Translations under genes and position numbers: made by a program | From: Lingula anatina | Taxonomy: Eukaryota > Brachiopoda > Lingulata > Lingulida > Lingulidae | Assembly: GCF_001039355.2 (NCBI RefSeq) | Contig: NW_019775857.1 | Location: 1,351,927 to 1,415,926, forward strand | Direction: 5' to 3' | Length of the DNA: 64,000 bases | Notes under the pieces: model-generated | What the model was told of the DNA's origin: nothing | The model's database searches: none | Seen by the model: only the letters and a program-made list of their open reading frames with translations | Shown here: piece after piece, positions 50,894-62,021 of the stretch | Position numbering within the stretch: the first letter of the stretch is position 1 | Layout: each line of letters starts with the position of its first letter

Positions 50894-53800
50894 TTATAAA
50901 GTGCCGTAGACAATAACCGGCACTATCTTATGCCATTTGGCTGTATCCAGACCTTTTGGCATAAGTGCCTCCTGCCAGTGCGCAATCCCTGCTTTGGATG
51001 CATTCATTCCAACTCGCACATGCCCCACAACTGCATTCTTACTGTAGGTGTGGACTCTCATAACAGAAAAATCGAGTGTCAGATTTTCTGGTTGTAGGCC
51101 TTCAGCTACGTTAAAAAGAAAGGGCTCGTTCCAGACTGGGTTTTGACCATGCCGGCTGTGGGTCCCTTTTATCTCGATTACCTTACTGTGATATGACAAC
51201 TTTACGGATACATAATACTCTGAAATGAAGCAGTAAATTTTAACTGTCATATAAGTCAAAGACTTTTGATGAACAAAATGATATCATGCATTTAAAACGT
51301 TTTAAAAAAGAAAACTGAAATAATTTCGTGTATTTCAGCAATGTTTTGTTGTAATATTAAGGGGTTTAGATAAGATATATGGAATTTTGACTTCCTTCTT
51401 CAGACCGAATTGCAAACGCAAGTCCTGTTATTTCAGAGACAACTGTTAAGGATTTCTTTGTTTTAGTGTATGTTGATTAGATGATAGGATAACAGAATTA
51501 CGAAATATGAAACAGGTTTACCTACCTGGTGACAAAAGAGATCTTCTGTCGGCTCCAGGCAAATTTTGCGCTCGTCTCACGAACACTTTAAGTCTATTAG
51601 CCTGTGCTTGATACTGCAGTAATATGAATAACTCGCCAAGTTCTCTCTTCATATAACGGGATGCCGTGGACACCTGTTAAAGGAATATGACCGATGATGA
51701 GCAAATATATAGTTTAAAAAACAGTGACATCATTTCTTATTACAAAATTACCTTTTACCCCCCCCCAAAAAAAAAAAAAAAATATGCAAATTACCTCTTA
51801 AAAAGTTATATACTCGTTTACCATTTTGATACATTAAGCCCCTCTGAACATGACTTTGACCAAACGATATATAATGTATTCTAACACTATGGAATTTACA
51901 ACAATAACAATTCAAAAAATATATTNNNNNNNNNNNNNNNNNNNNNNNNNNNNNNNNNNNNNNNNNNNNNNNNNNNNNNNNNNNNNNNNNNNNNNNNNNN
52001 NNNNNNNNNNNNNNNNNNNNNNNNNNNNNNNNNNNNNNNNNNNNNNNNNNNNNNNNNNNNNNNNNNNNNNNNNNNNNNNNNNNNNNNNNNNNNNNNNNNN
52101 NNNNNNNNNNNNNNNNNNNNNNNNNNNNNNNNNNNNNNNNNNNNNNNNNNNNNNNNNNNNNNNNNNNNNNNNNNNNNNNNNNNNNNNNNNNNNNNNNNNN
52201 NNNNNNNNNNNNNNNNNNNNNNNNNNNNNNNNNNNNNNNNNNNNNNNNNNNNNNNNNNNNNNNNNNNGTATAGGGCACTTTAATAAGAAATATATTTCAT
52301 TTTTAACTTCTCATCTTCCGAACATATTTTGTGAAGTCTTTGTTGTATTTCTATATGGTGTGCCCTCAACTTTGCTATGTTTGGCATGTCACATTTTGGT
52401 GTTGGTGCTTTTGTGTACAATTCTCTTTTATAATTAGTTTTAATTAATCTTTTTGTGCAGACTTTACCGTTTTACTTCTCGATTTCTTGCACACGCATCT
52501 TGATATCTGTTTTTTATATGGATTATCCAGTGTTATTATTAAATTTCGGGTTTTTTCTTTTTTCTGTGTGACCAATTTATCCTATGTTTTTGATCTTTTA
52601 CTTCATTTTCATAGACTATTTTGCGTTGCGTTTATCTTGCATTTCAGAGAATCGTTTGTCTGTAGGCCATGACCAAATATATCTTTGTGTTACGGGAATT
52701 TGTCTAATTCTGAGTTCGTATAGCTACATAACTTGCACTACGTCTCACGTTTAAAATTTCTTTGCAAAAGTTATTTTGTACTGTTTCAAAGGGCAAGTTA
52801 TTTACTGATTTATTGAGAGAATTAATCTCATTGATCTCACATCCGTACATTAGAATGGGATTTATGATAGTATGATAGTTTTACAAGCGCTTTCGTTCTT
52901 ATCCCTCAAATCATCGAGGGTACTTTTCGTGGTTTAGTATAAAATTTGTCTGTCTTATTTAATATCACTATTTATACATGTATTATCTTTATTTTGTTGT
53001 TGTTCACTGTGAGCGTCCACTTTTTTGCAATAGCTAACCAAATTATCAAGGATTTTTGGAGTCCCTCCACAGAACTACATTGTAGAAGCAGTTATAATTG
53101 CTTATACCATCGAAGACATAACATATTCACAAACGTGAATGAGGCGTGGATGAACAATAAAAACAATAAAATTTGTGAAAATATGTTTTAAAATGCGTGG
53201 TATCTGTTGTTCTTACACGAGTACTTTCAATAAACGCAGGAGTCTCAAATTCAGTGAACATTCTCCATGTTAGTAAACAAGTATAAGGCCTAGGCATAAA
53301 TTAACTATATTAACATGCAAATCACTTGAATTTGAAGATACTTTTGCAGACAGATATAAATCATATAAAATGGGCATTAAGCGAATTCCCGTTGTTGTTA
53401 ACCTTGTACAAATGGGCATGTTTTCCCATAAAACGCCTGAAACTGCCTTACAAATGTTTTATTTGAATAGTAAATATAATGAAATGAAGTACCTTACTGA
53501 ACTTAATCAATAGAACTCATCTTGTCCCTATAGGTTATAAGGACAAAACCTTCCTATGAGCCTTGACGTTCGCACACGAAACTGGCCATTAATCTCAACG
53601 TCGAATATAATCAATATGATGACAACTACGGGGGGTATAACAAGACAGGCAGTAAACTCCAAGTGTCGAGAATGTACTTCATGGTATTTATTGCCTCTTG
53701 CATCTTACAATTTTTCCTCAGTGCCTTTTATGACACCCACGCTGCGTTCAGTACGAAAATGATAATGGAAATAAGAAATGCTGGAAATGAGTGCTTGGTA

Positions 53801-56686
53801 GACTTTTGAAAGATTTACTTTCTCACTGACTGTCACCGACTCTGTCCATACGGGGATTATTTAAAACAGAATGGAGTTACGTTTCATACCATTAAAAACA
53901 CACAAGAAAATGCTAAACAAGTATGACTGAATTTATAAGCTTCTGAACTTGCTCTTTAGTAAATAATAAGGAAGAGAGACTGAGAGAAGTATGCAAGAGA
54001 GCAGAAGACTTGATAAGATTTACAGGAGGTGGAGAAATGGGCGATGATTTTAATAATCCACTCAAATCCAATGAAATTCCACAATATACTACTTTATATG
54101 GCGCTGATTAGATTAGGGACTGATTTTTGGAAAAAAACAAATTCAAATCTCTCTTTTTTTTATCCACTCGATTTTTCCGTTCGATATGAACATTGATTTG
54201 AAAATGTGATATCAATTTAGAAAGAGGTGTTAAATCTTTACATTACCTTTTTCCTGCGACCTTTGTTAAGTTTCTGTGTAAAACTCTGCAGATTTTCTGT
54301 CCAAGTAAATTGAGACAACAGGAAGAAGACTTCTCCTAAAAACGTTTCCCGACTTCTCCCTGGCTCTTTGATGTACACTCTTAACCTGAGAGAGCAACGT
54401 TCTAGATCATCCGAAGTGATATCGGCAAAATGGAATGTTTCGTTGAAAGGAGGGTTTCTTGTACCTTTTTGCGATTCTGTATAGAATTTTTGTTTTGTCT
54501 TTGGTAATAGATTAATTTGTACAAAAGAAGAACAATCAAATCCAAATTTTGAAGGAATGCCTATCATTTCATTTACAACAAGCTCTAAGGACTTCGCCGA
54601 TGAGTGATACGCAATAGAAAAGGTAAGCGTCGTCTGCAGTGCCTCTGTTGTCTCGGTGCAGCTTTTAGGTTCTGAATCATATGACATTGTATGAACTGTC
54701 CACTTATTGGACAAACCAGGAGGGGGTTTCTCCTGTAATTGGCGCACCTCTACCATAGAGAACGACCGTGCTGACATTTTAGGTTCTGTAAGCAAGTTAC
54801 TTGTCTCGATAGATTCATTTGAAGGGTGCGACATCGACCTGCAAGATTTGGTTTTGAGATCGTCTTCTGCTTGTGAAGGTGGTGTTGGAGTTCGGCTTCG
54901 ACTTCTTGGGATTGGACTAGCAGAGCGCGATTGGCTGCTGCTTGTATGATCTTTGCCATTGCTCAATAAAAGGTTGCTGGGATCGCTGCAAGAGGATTGT
55001 CGAGACCACGTAAAATATGCCTTTCGGTGATATTTTTCCTTTGTGGGAGTGTGTGAAATAGAACTTCTATCAGATCGCCCATCATCAGAGCCGTTATGAC
55101 TCGAGGCCTTTGGTCTAAGTATCAGAGGCGAATATTGGTAATCTCTTAGATCTGTTTCTCCATGACACACAAGACCGTCCCTGTGACAGTGCGGTCCCAG
55201 TCCTGGGTCACAGTTTGGTGGCATTTTTTGATAACCATAGTCGACGTGATTTTGTCTCTTTAACAAATGAGTAATTGGTCTGTGGGTTTTTGTTTTGTAA
55301 TTCACAGAGAACTTGTTCGCCATTTTTTGATACTTGGCTGTTTTCTTTCGTTCCTTCCAAAGTTTTCTTATGCATGTGATGCATACGAATATAATGCAAC
55401 CTACGCCCAGTGCTACACAAATAACCAGAACGGCGATCTCCCATCCTGGCAAACCTGCAAAGATACATTAGTAATACTGTTAAAAATCTAATTATATTTT
55501 TGTCGGTGTAATCAATTAGCAATCACCAAGGAAACCACTATGTCTTCAGTAACATGTTTCACTATACAGGTGCTAACAGCTGACGTGCCAAAGATATTTT
55601 CATAGGGATATAGAAATAGCATTCATTCTCACAGCCGTTGTAACAGCCGCACTACACCAATATTACAAAAAATAAATCTGAAATCCATAGTGCCAACATG
55701 ATGCCGGTTCTCTGTTTTAAAGATTCCAAAAATTATGAAAATTAATCACCCTGACAATGCTAGAATAGTTATTAAAGACTCTAATATTTTGCAAATGTTG
55801 AAAAACTCATGTGAAATCCGTACAGTAATATTTACCAAGGTCTTCACGCCGATCAGGTTTGCCCATGATATTCAACCCAAAATGTTTCTCTCTGCATTTT
55901 AAAGCATGAAGTGAGCCTGAAAACGACCCGGCCTGAACATTTCCCCTGTGCAGTCGCACTTATTTTCACTTATAATTGTACAGATTCCGACAAACTGAAT
56001 AAAATCTCAACGTTCGTGAACACCAAAGCATTTTCAGCCTCAGGACTCAAGTTATGCTTAATGTTATCTCGTGGATCCTTCAAACCACATGCGGTGAAGT
56101 GGTTTCATTATCTCGCACTAAAAAGTTACCCAGGAATAAGCAATGTAGTTACTTCGCTATACATGTCAGATCTTAATGACACTTAATTTACCATAATTAT
56201 CATGGATCCCAACGTTTCTTCATCATTCGGAAGTATGGCATCTAATGTCTTTTGAATTATACCTCAAATCCCTTATTTAATCTCTGTCGTAGCGAGTTAT
56301 TTATTATTATTATTATTTTTTTTTTTTGGGGGGGGGGTGTAAGACCAGGTTTAACATAGAGTAAACAACTTTAAAGTAAGAAGTTAACAAAAAACTTAAC
56401 CTCTACATTAAACTGCAGTTACACGCTAATCAGACGATTATGGACCGGCTGGAGGACGGTTGGTATATACATGTAATTGATATAATAGACATATAGGCCC
56501 CTGCTGCAAGCGTCTGTGTATAGTCCCTATGAAGGCCGTTTCATGCATGCATGTACATTTACGACGCTTTGATAAATGCCCACAACACTGGACTGTGACT
56601 TACCACTCTGATCACTTTTCTTCATGCTAATGTCGCTGCCATCTGTCAGTAGCTTTACATTGAAGGGTTTAGGAATCAGCGTGGAA
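50894..56686 (-). CDS. Atypical synaptotagmin with two C2 domains
   Basis: Membrane-traffic protein. Exons in transcript order: 56604-56686, 55247-side block 55454-54247, 51673-51526, 51219-50894 (stop); phases agree. The 5' end is not closed: the frame of 56604-56686 lacks a clear start. A membrane segment (WEIAVLVICVALGVGCIIFV) is followed by Cys residues and a basic KERKK stretch, then a long Ser/Arg-rich linker (SASPIPRSRSRTPTPPSQ). C2A starts at LQTTLTFSIAYHSSAKSLEL and C2B at RELGELFILLQYQAQANRL, ending WQEALMPKGLDTAKWHKIVP, which carries the C-terminal tryptophan motif typical of synaptotagmins. The loop aspartates are largely missing (PSKFGFDCSSF, YIKEPGRSRETF, MRVHTYSKNAVVG), so calcium binding is unlikely. 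Closest in character to the calcium-independent synaptotagmins (12, 13, 15); I cannot assign the number. Confidence 0.82.
51926..52267. other. Assembly gap of 342 N
   Basis: Lies in the synaptotagmin intron between the C2A and C2B exons. The exons on either side join in phase 0, so no coding exon need be missing. Open frames drawn across it are meaningless. Confidence 0.98.
52690..53150 (-). mobile_element. Degenerate non-LTR retrotransposon (LINE) fragment
   Basis: On the minus strand the translation near 52860 reads PILMYGCEINEINSL and then VQNNFCKEILNVRRS. It resembles the segment after the reverse-transcriptase domain of many animal LINEs (PxLxYGCE...VQLxFCKxxLGVxKST). Further upstream, near 53080, LDNLVSYCKKV matches another LINE landmark. 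Frames are interrupted by stops. It lies in the synaptotagmin intron, next to the assembly gap. Confidence 0.55.
53200..54246 (-). other. Synaptotagmin intron without recognised features
   Basis: AT-rich intron sequence left of the C2A exon. I see no exon or clear element. Confidence 0.4.
55836..55866 (-). CDS. Candidate alternative first exon of the synaptotagmin
   Basis: On the minus strand ATG 55866 reads MGKPDRREDL plus one base before a GTAAAT donor. It joins in phase to the exon at 55454, as does the exon at 56604-56686. It would give a short-N-terminus isoform with only about a dozen residues before the membrane segment. Confidence 0.45.
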
Positions 56687-56934
56687 CTAAAAAACAGAAT
56701 TTTCTTGAATGGAATAAAATAATATATAATATAGGGTATTTATTGTCATATAAAGTAGTGGAATGATTGGTTTTTCTATAGAAATTTGAAAGTGATATAA
56801 AACCGGCGCAGGCCAAAATGTACGGCCTACGTGCGTGCTGTTAGACGGGGACCGGAGCAACGGCAGCTGCGACGGGGCTCAGGACTTTTACTGACAATCT
56901 GAAAATTCCGGATATTCAGAGTATCCATGCATAC

Positions 56935-57390
56935 ACGTAGGCCTGTATACTGAGAGAGCGGGTGTCAAATAGGCCTAAGCCAACATAGCAATCCAGAAGT
57001 AGGCCTACACATCGTTGACCAACTTTGAAGCTTGGGGTAGACCCTTTTAGATAGTCTAGATGAAAAAAAAAATCATAAAAGGCTGGACTTGATGTCAATT
57101 GACATCGAGTCTTAGGCCTATTGCTGAATTAGCCTAAATAGATATTTAACAGATAGGCCTATTTCAGAGAAAAATACGCCCGTTTTTTTGACAGCAGGTT
57201 TAATTTTGGTCACTATTTATTTTCAAATTAATGGATAGGGGCCTACATTAGGCCTTATTAAGTAGGCCCTATACTTAATTAATATTAGGCCTAGTTGAAA
57301 TATGATTTCTAGGCGAAATAGAGGTTGGCATAGGCCTAATTAATAAGTAGCCTAGGCCTAGGCTATTATTATTATGCCTATAATTTAGGC
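56935..57390. repeat. TAGGCCTA-word-rich tract
   Basis: Many copies of TAGGCCTA or AGGCCTA-like words occur in about 450 bp, at irregular spacing and in both orientations because the word is self-complementary. It lies in the head-to-head interval between the synaptotagmin and DAZAP1-like genes. It is not a simple tandem repeat. Confidence 0.6.
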
Positions 57391-57409
57391 CTATATATCT
57401 TTCCATCAT

Positions 57410-57842
57410 TTAAAGGGATAATAACTCTTCGTATGAGACCTATATTTCACAATAAAAACATTGTGAATAACTCATAGAAATATAATATATTCTGTTTTAC
57501 CACAAAAACTGCAGTTATAGCTCGAAATTCTGATATTTGAGCTTGTCTTTAAACCACGTGACCTCCATTGATAGCTATACTCTGTTAAAATCTCTTAAGA
57601 GATTTTAACNTATATGATATTTTAAGTCATTAGAAGACTATGTACTTGAAGTTTTAATTTGAAAAGGTATTTTGGTGGCCATATTGGATTTTACGGCCAT
57701 TTTGGAATTTTCAGACATGCCCATATATCCAAATTTGCTTAGAATTTTATTGTCCATAAGTGTGCCAAATTTCATGCTTGTAGGTAAAAAATGCACAATT
57801 TTTCACCAATTTCCTGGACTAGAAGAGTTATTATCCCTTTAA
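57410..57842. mobile_element. MITE-like element with TTAA ends
   Basis: TTAA followed by AGGGATAATAACTCTT at 57410-57429 is mirrored exactly by AAGAGTTATTATCCCT then TTAA at 57823-57842. TTAA duplications are typical of piggyBac-type elements. The interior is non-coding and contains the single N at 57610, so its true length is uncertain. Confidence 0.65.
57584..57609. repeat. Perfect 26-bp palindrome abutting a single N
   Basis: GTTAAAATCTCTT and its exact complement meet without a spacer, and the next base is the N at 57610. It may be a genuine palindrome or a fold-back at a contig end. Confidence 0.85.
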
Positions 57843-58237
57843 CGAATAAGGCCTATTGTTTGCATATGTTCTGAAATGCCATCCCCTCACATCCAAAGTA
57901 AGAAACGGTTGTGTAGGCCTATTACTTTCCGCTGAATTTCTCAGACCCCTCCCTCACCCCGATCAACCCCTTCGTCTACATATGTAGGCCTATGCGCACT
58001 GCACTGTAGGTTAGCCTTTGCATACCTAACGTTATAAAACTTCAAGCAAACCCCATATCGACTCCGATATTTCAGTAGAATTAAGTATATTTTGTTTTCC
58101 GTTTACTTCTTTATAAAATTGGACATCATGTACTATTGAATAAAATCAAGTTGAACGAAACGAATAGGCACGCATTATACTATTTTTGATTTTCATATAC
58201 GGGCATCTGATAAGAAGTGCCCGGATGAGCAAGAAAA

Positions 58238-58246
58238 CGCCATTTT
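58238..58246 (+). promoter_or_regulatory. YY1-like site in the DAZAP1-like 5' leader
   Basis: CGCCATTTT (AAAATGGCG on the other strand) 17 bases before the start codon matches the YY1 core often found just downstream of animal transcription starts. Function is inferred. Confidence 0.35.
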
Positions 58247-58262
58247 GAAAAGCACCGGCAGC

Positions 58263-61200
58263 ATGTCTCATGGTCGAGATGAAAGCGGGTACGTTACATG
58301 TTGCAGTAACAGATGTACAAGCAAATGTATTTTATTTGCACAACAGCCATGGACCCTAGGGGCCATATTTATTAGAATATTTAATCCAAATTAGTAAAAA
58401 AAACTGTCACTTTATCATGGAAATTGCCCCTGCTGTCGACATGGGTCTTCCTTTGTTGAATTAAAGCACGTTGGCATTTGTATTTCTTGATTTACGTTTT
58501 ACAAGTTGCTAGTACTGTCCTCCTGTTAGTCTGCTTTCCTGGATTTTTTGCGGGCTATGATTACTATTTTTGTTATGTTATATTGAATACAAAAGAGTTG
58601 CTTTGCCTCTGATATACTACTAGGTCTGTATGCAGATATGTTGGTTTGTATTGTTTTATTATGTGTTTATAAGGGAAAAAACCCCTCCTGACATCTTACA
58701 AAATAATTTGCACAATAATGTTGTTTTTCATTATTGGATGATTATTTAAGTATGTTCACTGCTTCAAATGTTATCATTGAACTTATTTGAAGTATGATTA
58801 TTTTTACCTGTAGGTCTATGTGCATAAGTTACTTCATTTCAATTTTCTGTCTTTGGAATTAATGTCCACTTAACAAGTTAAGTATGAAAATGCTTCAGCA
58901 GATAAGAATAAAATAGCAGCACATGATTATAGTATCAACTGAGAAGCTAGATAGTTACATTTCTGTTATGCTCGATTTTGATCTTGTCCTGACCAAGAGG
59001 TATTCGTTTATGTATTCTTTTACCCTAAATGCTTGTATGTGGATGATTTTCACACTTTGGCTATTTTCTTTTTGTTCTGCACATGATTGCAGTTTTGCAT
59101 CATCTAAATTTGCCCAGTCTAAGGTTATCTATCAGTTTTTAAAAGAGAAAACGAAGCAGTAAAATAATAAGAATGAAGTAAGTGATATAAGTTACATGCT
59201 TTATAATTACTTTTACAGGTAGCGTAGATAAAGAGAATAACCTCAACTTTTTTTGTTAAACATAGTATTATTTAAATGTTTTATCTTACCTGTTTTTCTC
59301 ATGAATCATTTTTGCATATCACTTCATGTACATCTGTTCGTCTTGCTGCCCTGGTAAATTATATTTGAGAAGATTTCCATTTTACTTACTGTAAAGGCAG
59401 AAAGGTTTTTGTTTTCATTACAAAAGCTGTATAGTTGGATAATAATAGTGCTGATTCTGAAATTGGAAACTATAAAGGATTGTCAGTCAGTAATTAGGCT
59501 GATTTCTTCCCTTTTCCTTTGCCAGTATATAGCTCTGGCCCCAGGCTAGCATCATATGACATAAGTGCAGTACGACCTTCTGTTTGAAAGGTGCACATTT
59601 TGTGATACTGATCTGCGCTGAAGTGGTAGCTGATCCCATCTAGCTTGTCACACCTAAAGTGTGATGTATACCCTTCCAGGAAGGAGTTAAGTTGAAGTGA
59701 AACAGTAAAATTTGAACTCCTGGCTCTGCTATTTAAATCAGAAAATATGTTCTGTGCTAATTTTTTAAAATTGTGGCACTTGATTCTCACTGGATCAGTT
59801 TTTAAAATGATTTACCAGAAGTTAGACAAAATAGCTGTTATACATGGTCCTGGCAGTAAATAATCTATTTTGTAGTATGAGATGTATTTAGCTCTAAATG
59901 TGCTGGCAAAAACATCCTTGCCACAGTGTGCGGTAAGCAATTTTACCAACCCACATATTTCATTTTTAGTAATTTTTTCTCCCTGAATTTTGCAGCTGTT
60001 TCTTTCAGTAAATACCATTGCAACTTAAATGTGAAGATCAAAATCATGAGAATAGTTCCGTTGTTTTTAGAGATACTCGTTTTAGTTTTGTAATGTTTGT
60101 GTCAGGGGAAGAATTTCAAAGTGTGTTAATGTTGTCTTCAGTGTGATTGTACGGCTATAAAAAGTGAATTCAAAACAAATGATTTAGTGTACCATTTCCG
60201 CAACACTTGAATAAAGTGTCTACTCTGATTTTTTTTTTTTTTTTGGTTTTGAACCATTCATTTATATATTGGCATTATTATTGCTATGCTGATTGTTTGT
60301 GTTTGCAGGAAGCTGTTTGTGGGAGGCCTCAGTTGGGACACTACCCAGGGTAAGTTGTTAAATTTTGCATGTAAGCATGTTCTTTGTCCAACATGACAGT
60401 CTGAATGTTTGAGCAGTTTTTGAGTGTTAAACTTTTGAAATTGTGTATTTTCTTTAATTTTTACTCACATTTACACTGAATGCTAATTTGATTTGGAAAG
60501 AAGCATTGGGGAACAAAGTCAAAATTGACCACTTTCACAAACTCCTCCATGGTCACATTCACAACCAAGTTGATCTGTGATGAACAGATTCGTGGATCAA
60601 ATATGGGACTGTATGTGTCATAGGCCTTCTACCTGAATGAGCGTTTGCATGTCCAAGTCGTAGATCACATAATTTCATGCCATTTCCAATCTGATAAAGT
60701 CCAGTGAAAGAGTTCTTTGAGGGGTATTTAGTGCTACATGCTATATGTTGCTATCACATCCCATCTTGAGTTTCTACTCGAAGAACATTCATGGGTTTTG
60801 ATTTTGTCATGGGATATACCTTTATCTCATGGGATATATGTTGTTTAGGTCAGGATGTCAGTGATGGAGGTTTAAAATAGATGGGTAAAGTGTTACAGTG
60901 ATTGGAGCAGAGATCGTAGCATGTGACAGCTGGAGTACTACTACCTGTTAATTTATTACTAGTAATAAAATTGTATGCTGATTCTCACACCAAATAATTT
61001 GGTGTAATATTGGTATGTTAAACTTGATATATTTTTCTTGCAGAATCCCTACATGCCTACTTCAGTCGGTTCGGTGAAGTGGTAGACTGTGTGGTGATGA
61101 AGAATCCAAATACAGGGAAATCGCGTGGCTTTGGCTTCGTCACATTCAGAGACCCAGCATGTGCAGAGGACGCTTTATCAAAGAGTTCCCATGACATTGA

Positions 61201-62021
61201 TGGAAGAGAGGTAAAAGATCACTGTGCACTTCAATTATGTGTATAGCATTTGGACATTTATATAATTATCTTGCCTAAAATGAAACGAAGTGATAACCTG
61301 GTTTAAATAGGTAATGTAAGCCTATATATGTAAGGTGATTATACATATATATATATATATTTGGTATTTTAGGTTGATGCCAAGCTTTGCAACCCCAGAG
61401 GAGCAGGAGGGGACAGAGGTGGTGGAGGGGGAGGAGGAGGAAGGGTAATTAAGAGTTGAAAGTGATATCTTTTTATAAAATAGAAGAAATACTGAAGGAA
61501 ATATTCATAGAAAAAAAAAAGAGAAAGAAATGTTAAAAAAGTTTTCTCTTATTATCAGACGTCTCTCTTTCTTTGGAAATTGTCAATTAATATGGTAACC
61601 ATTGAAAGCTGAAGAATTTCTGTGTAAATATACTTAATGTTTGCTTTTCATCCAAAACAGCAGCATGGGGGTGGAGGTGGCGGAGGAAGAGGAGGGAACT
61701 TTGGGGACAAATCTAGGAAAGTGTTTGTTGGAGGGATCCCACCTAATGCAGATGAGAATAACTTGAGAGACTTTTTCAGCAGATGGGGAAAGGTAACTTG
61801 AATAAAATTTAAAAGTTTGTGTGCATAATGCTAATTACAAGGATAAAATTGTGCAGTGTTCTAGGATGTCATATGTTGTTCTCTACATCTTTGTGGTATA
61901 TTTGCCTTTGAAAAGGAAAAATGACTAAAAGGCTAATATTGTAAACAACCAAAATTTCAGGTAGTTGATGTGACAATCATGTATGACCAGGCCAAAGATG
62001 GACGCCCCCCAAGGTCAAGAG
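58263..62021 (+). CDS. DAZAP1: DAZAP1/Hrb27C-type RNA-binding protein, 5' part (6 exons)
   Basis: hnRNP-type protein acting on mRNA splicing, localisation and translation. Exons: 58263-58288, 60309-60349, 61044-61210, 61373-61444, 61661-61792, 61961-62021; phases agree. The product starts MSHGRDESG. RRM1 has RNP2 KLFVGGLSW and RNP1 SRGFGFVTF, with GEVVDCVVMKNPNTGKSRG between, very close to DAZAP1 and fly Hrb27C. A glycine-rich linker (GGRGG type) follows. RRM2 begins with KVFVGGIPPNADENNLRDFF and ends at PPRSRG, just before its RNP1. The next exon, expected to begin GFGF, is not visible before 64000, so the C-terminal half lies outside the window or behind the assembly break at 63563. The exon 5 acceptor is a CAGCAG doublet. 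Confidence 0.9.
58289..60308 (+). other. DAZAP1-like intron 1
   Basis: About 2 kb of AT-rich intron. It contains an antisense open frame described separately at 59494-60018. I see no other feature. Confidence 0.6.
59494..60018 (-). pseudogene. Antisense intronless ORF with one internal stop
   Basis: From ATG 60018 on the minus strand one frame runs about 174 codons to a stop at 59494, broken only by TAA at 59812-59814. The product is rich in K, S and F and ends YTGKGKGKKSA. I do not recognise a family. An intronless frame with one stop inside an intron suggests a retrocopied gene or a mobile-element remnant; chance is possible in AT-rich DNA. Confidence 0.3.

Noticed and set aside
51748-52437. 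Long open frames on both strands across the gap
   Set aside because: They consist mostly of N.
54707-54949. Plus-strand open frame opposite the synaptotagmin linker
   Set aside because: Shadow of the real minus-strand coding exon.
55911-56186. 91-codon plus-strand open frame
   Set aside because: No recognisable domain; lies between two supported minus-strand exons.
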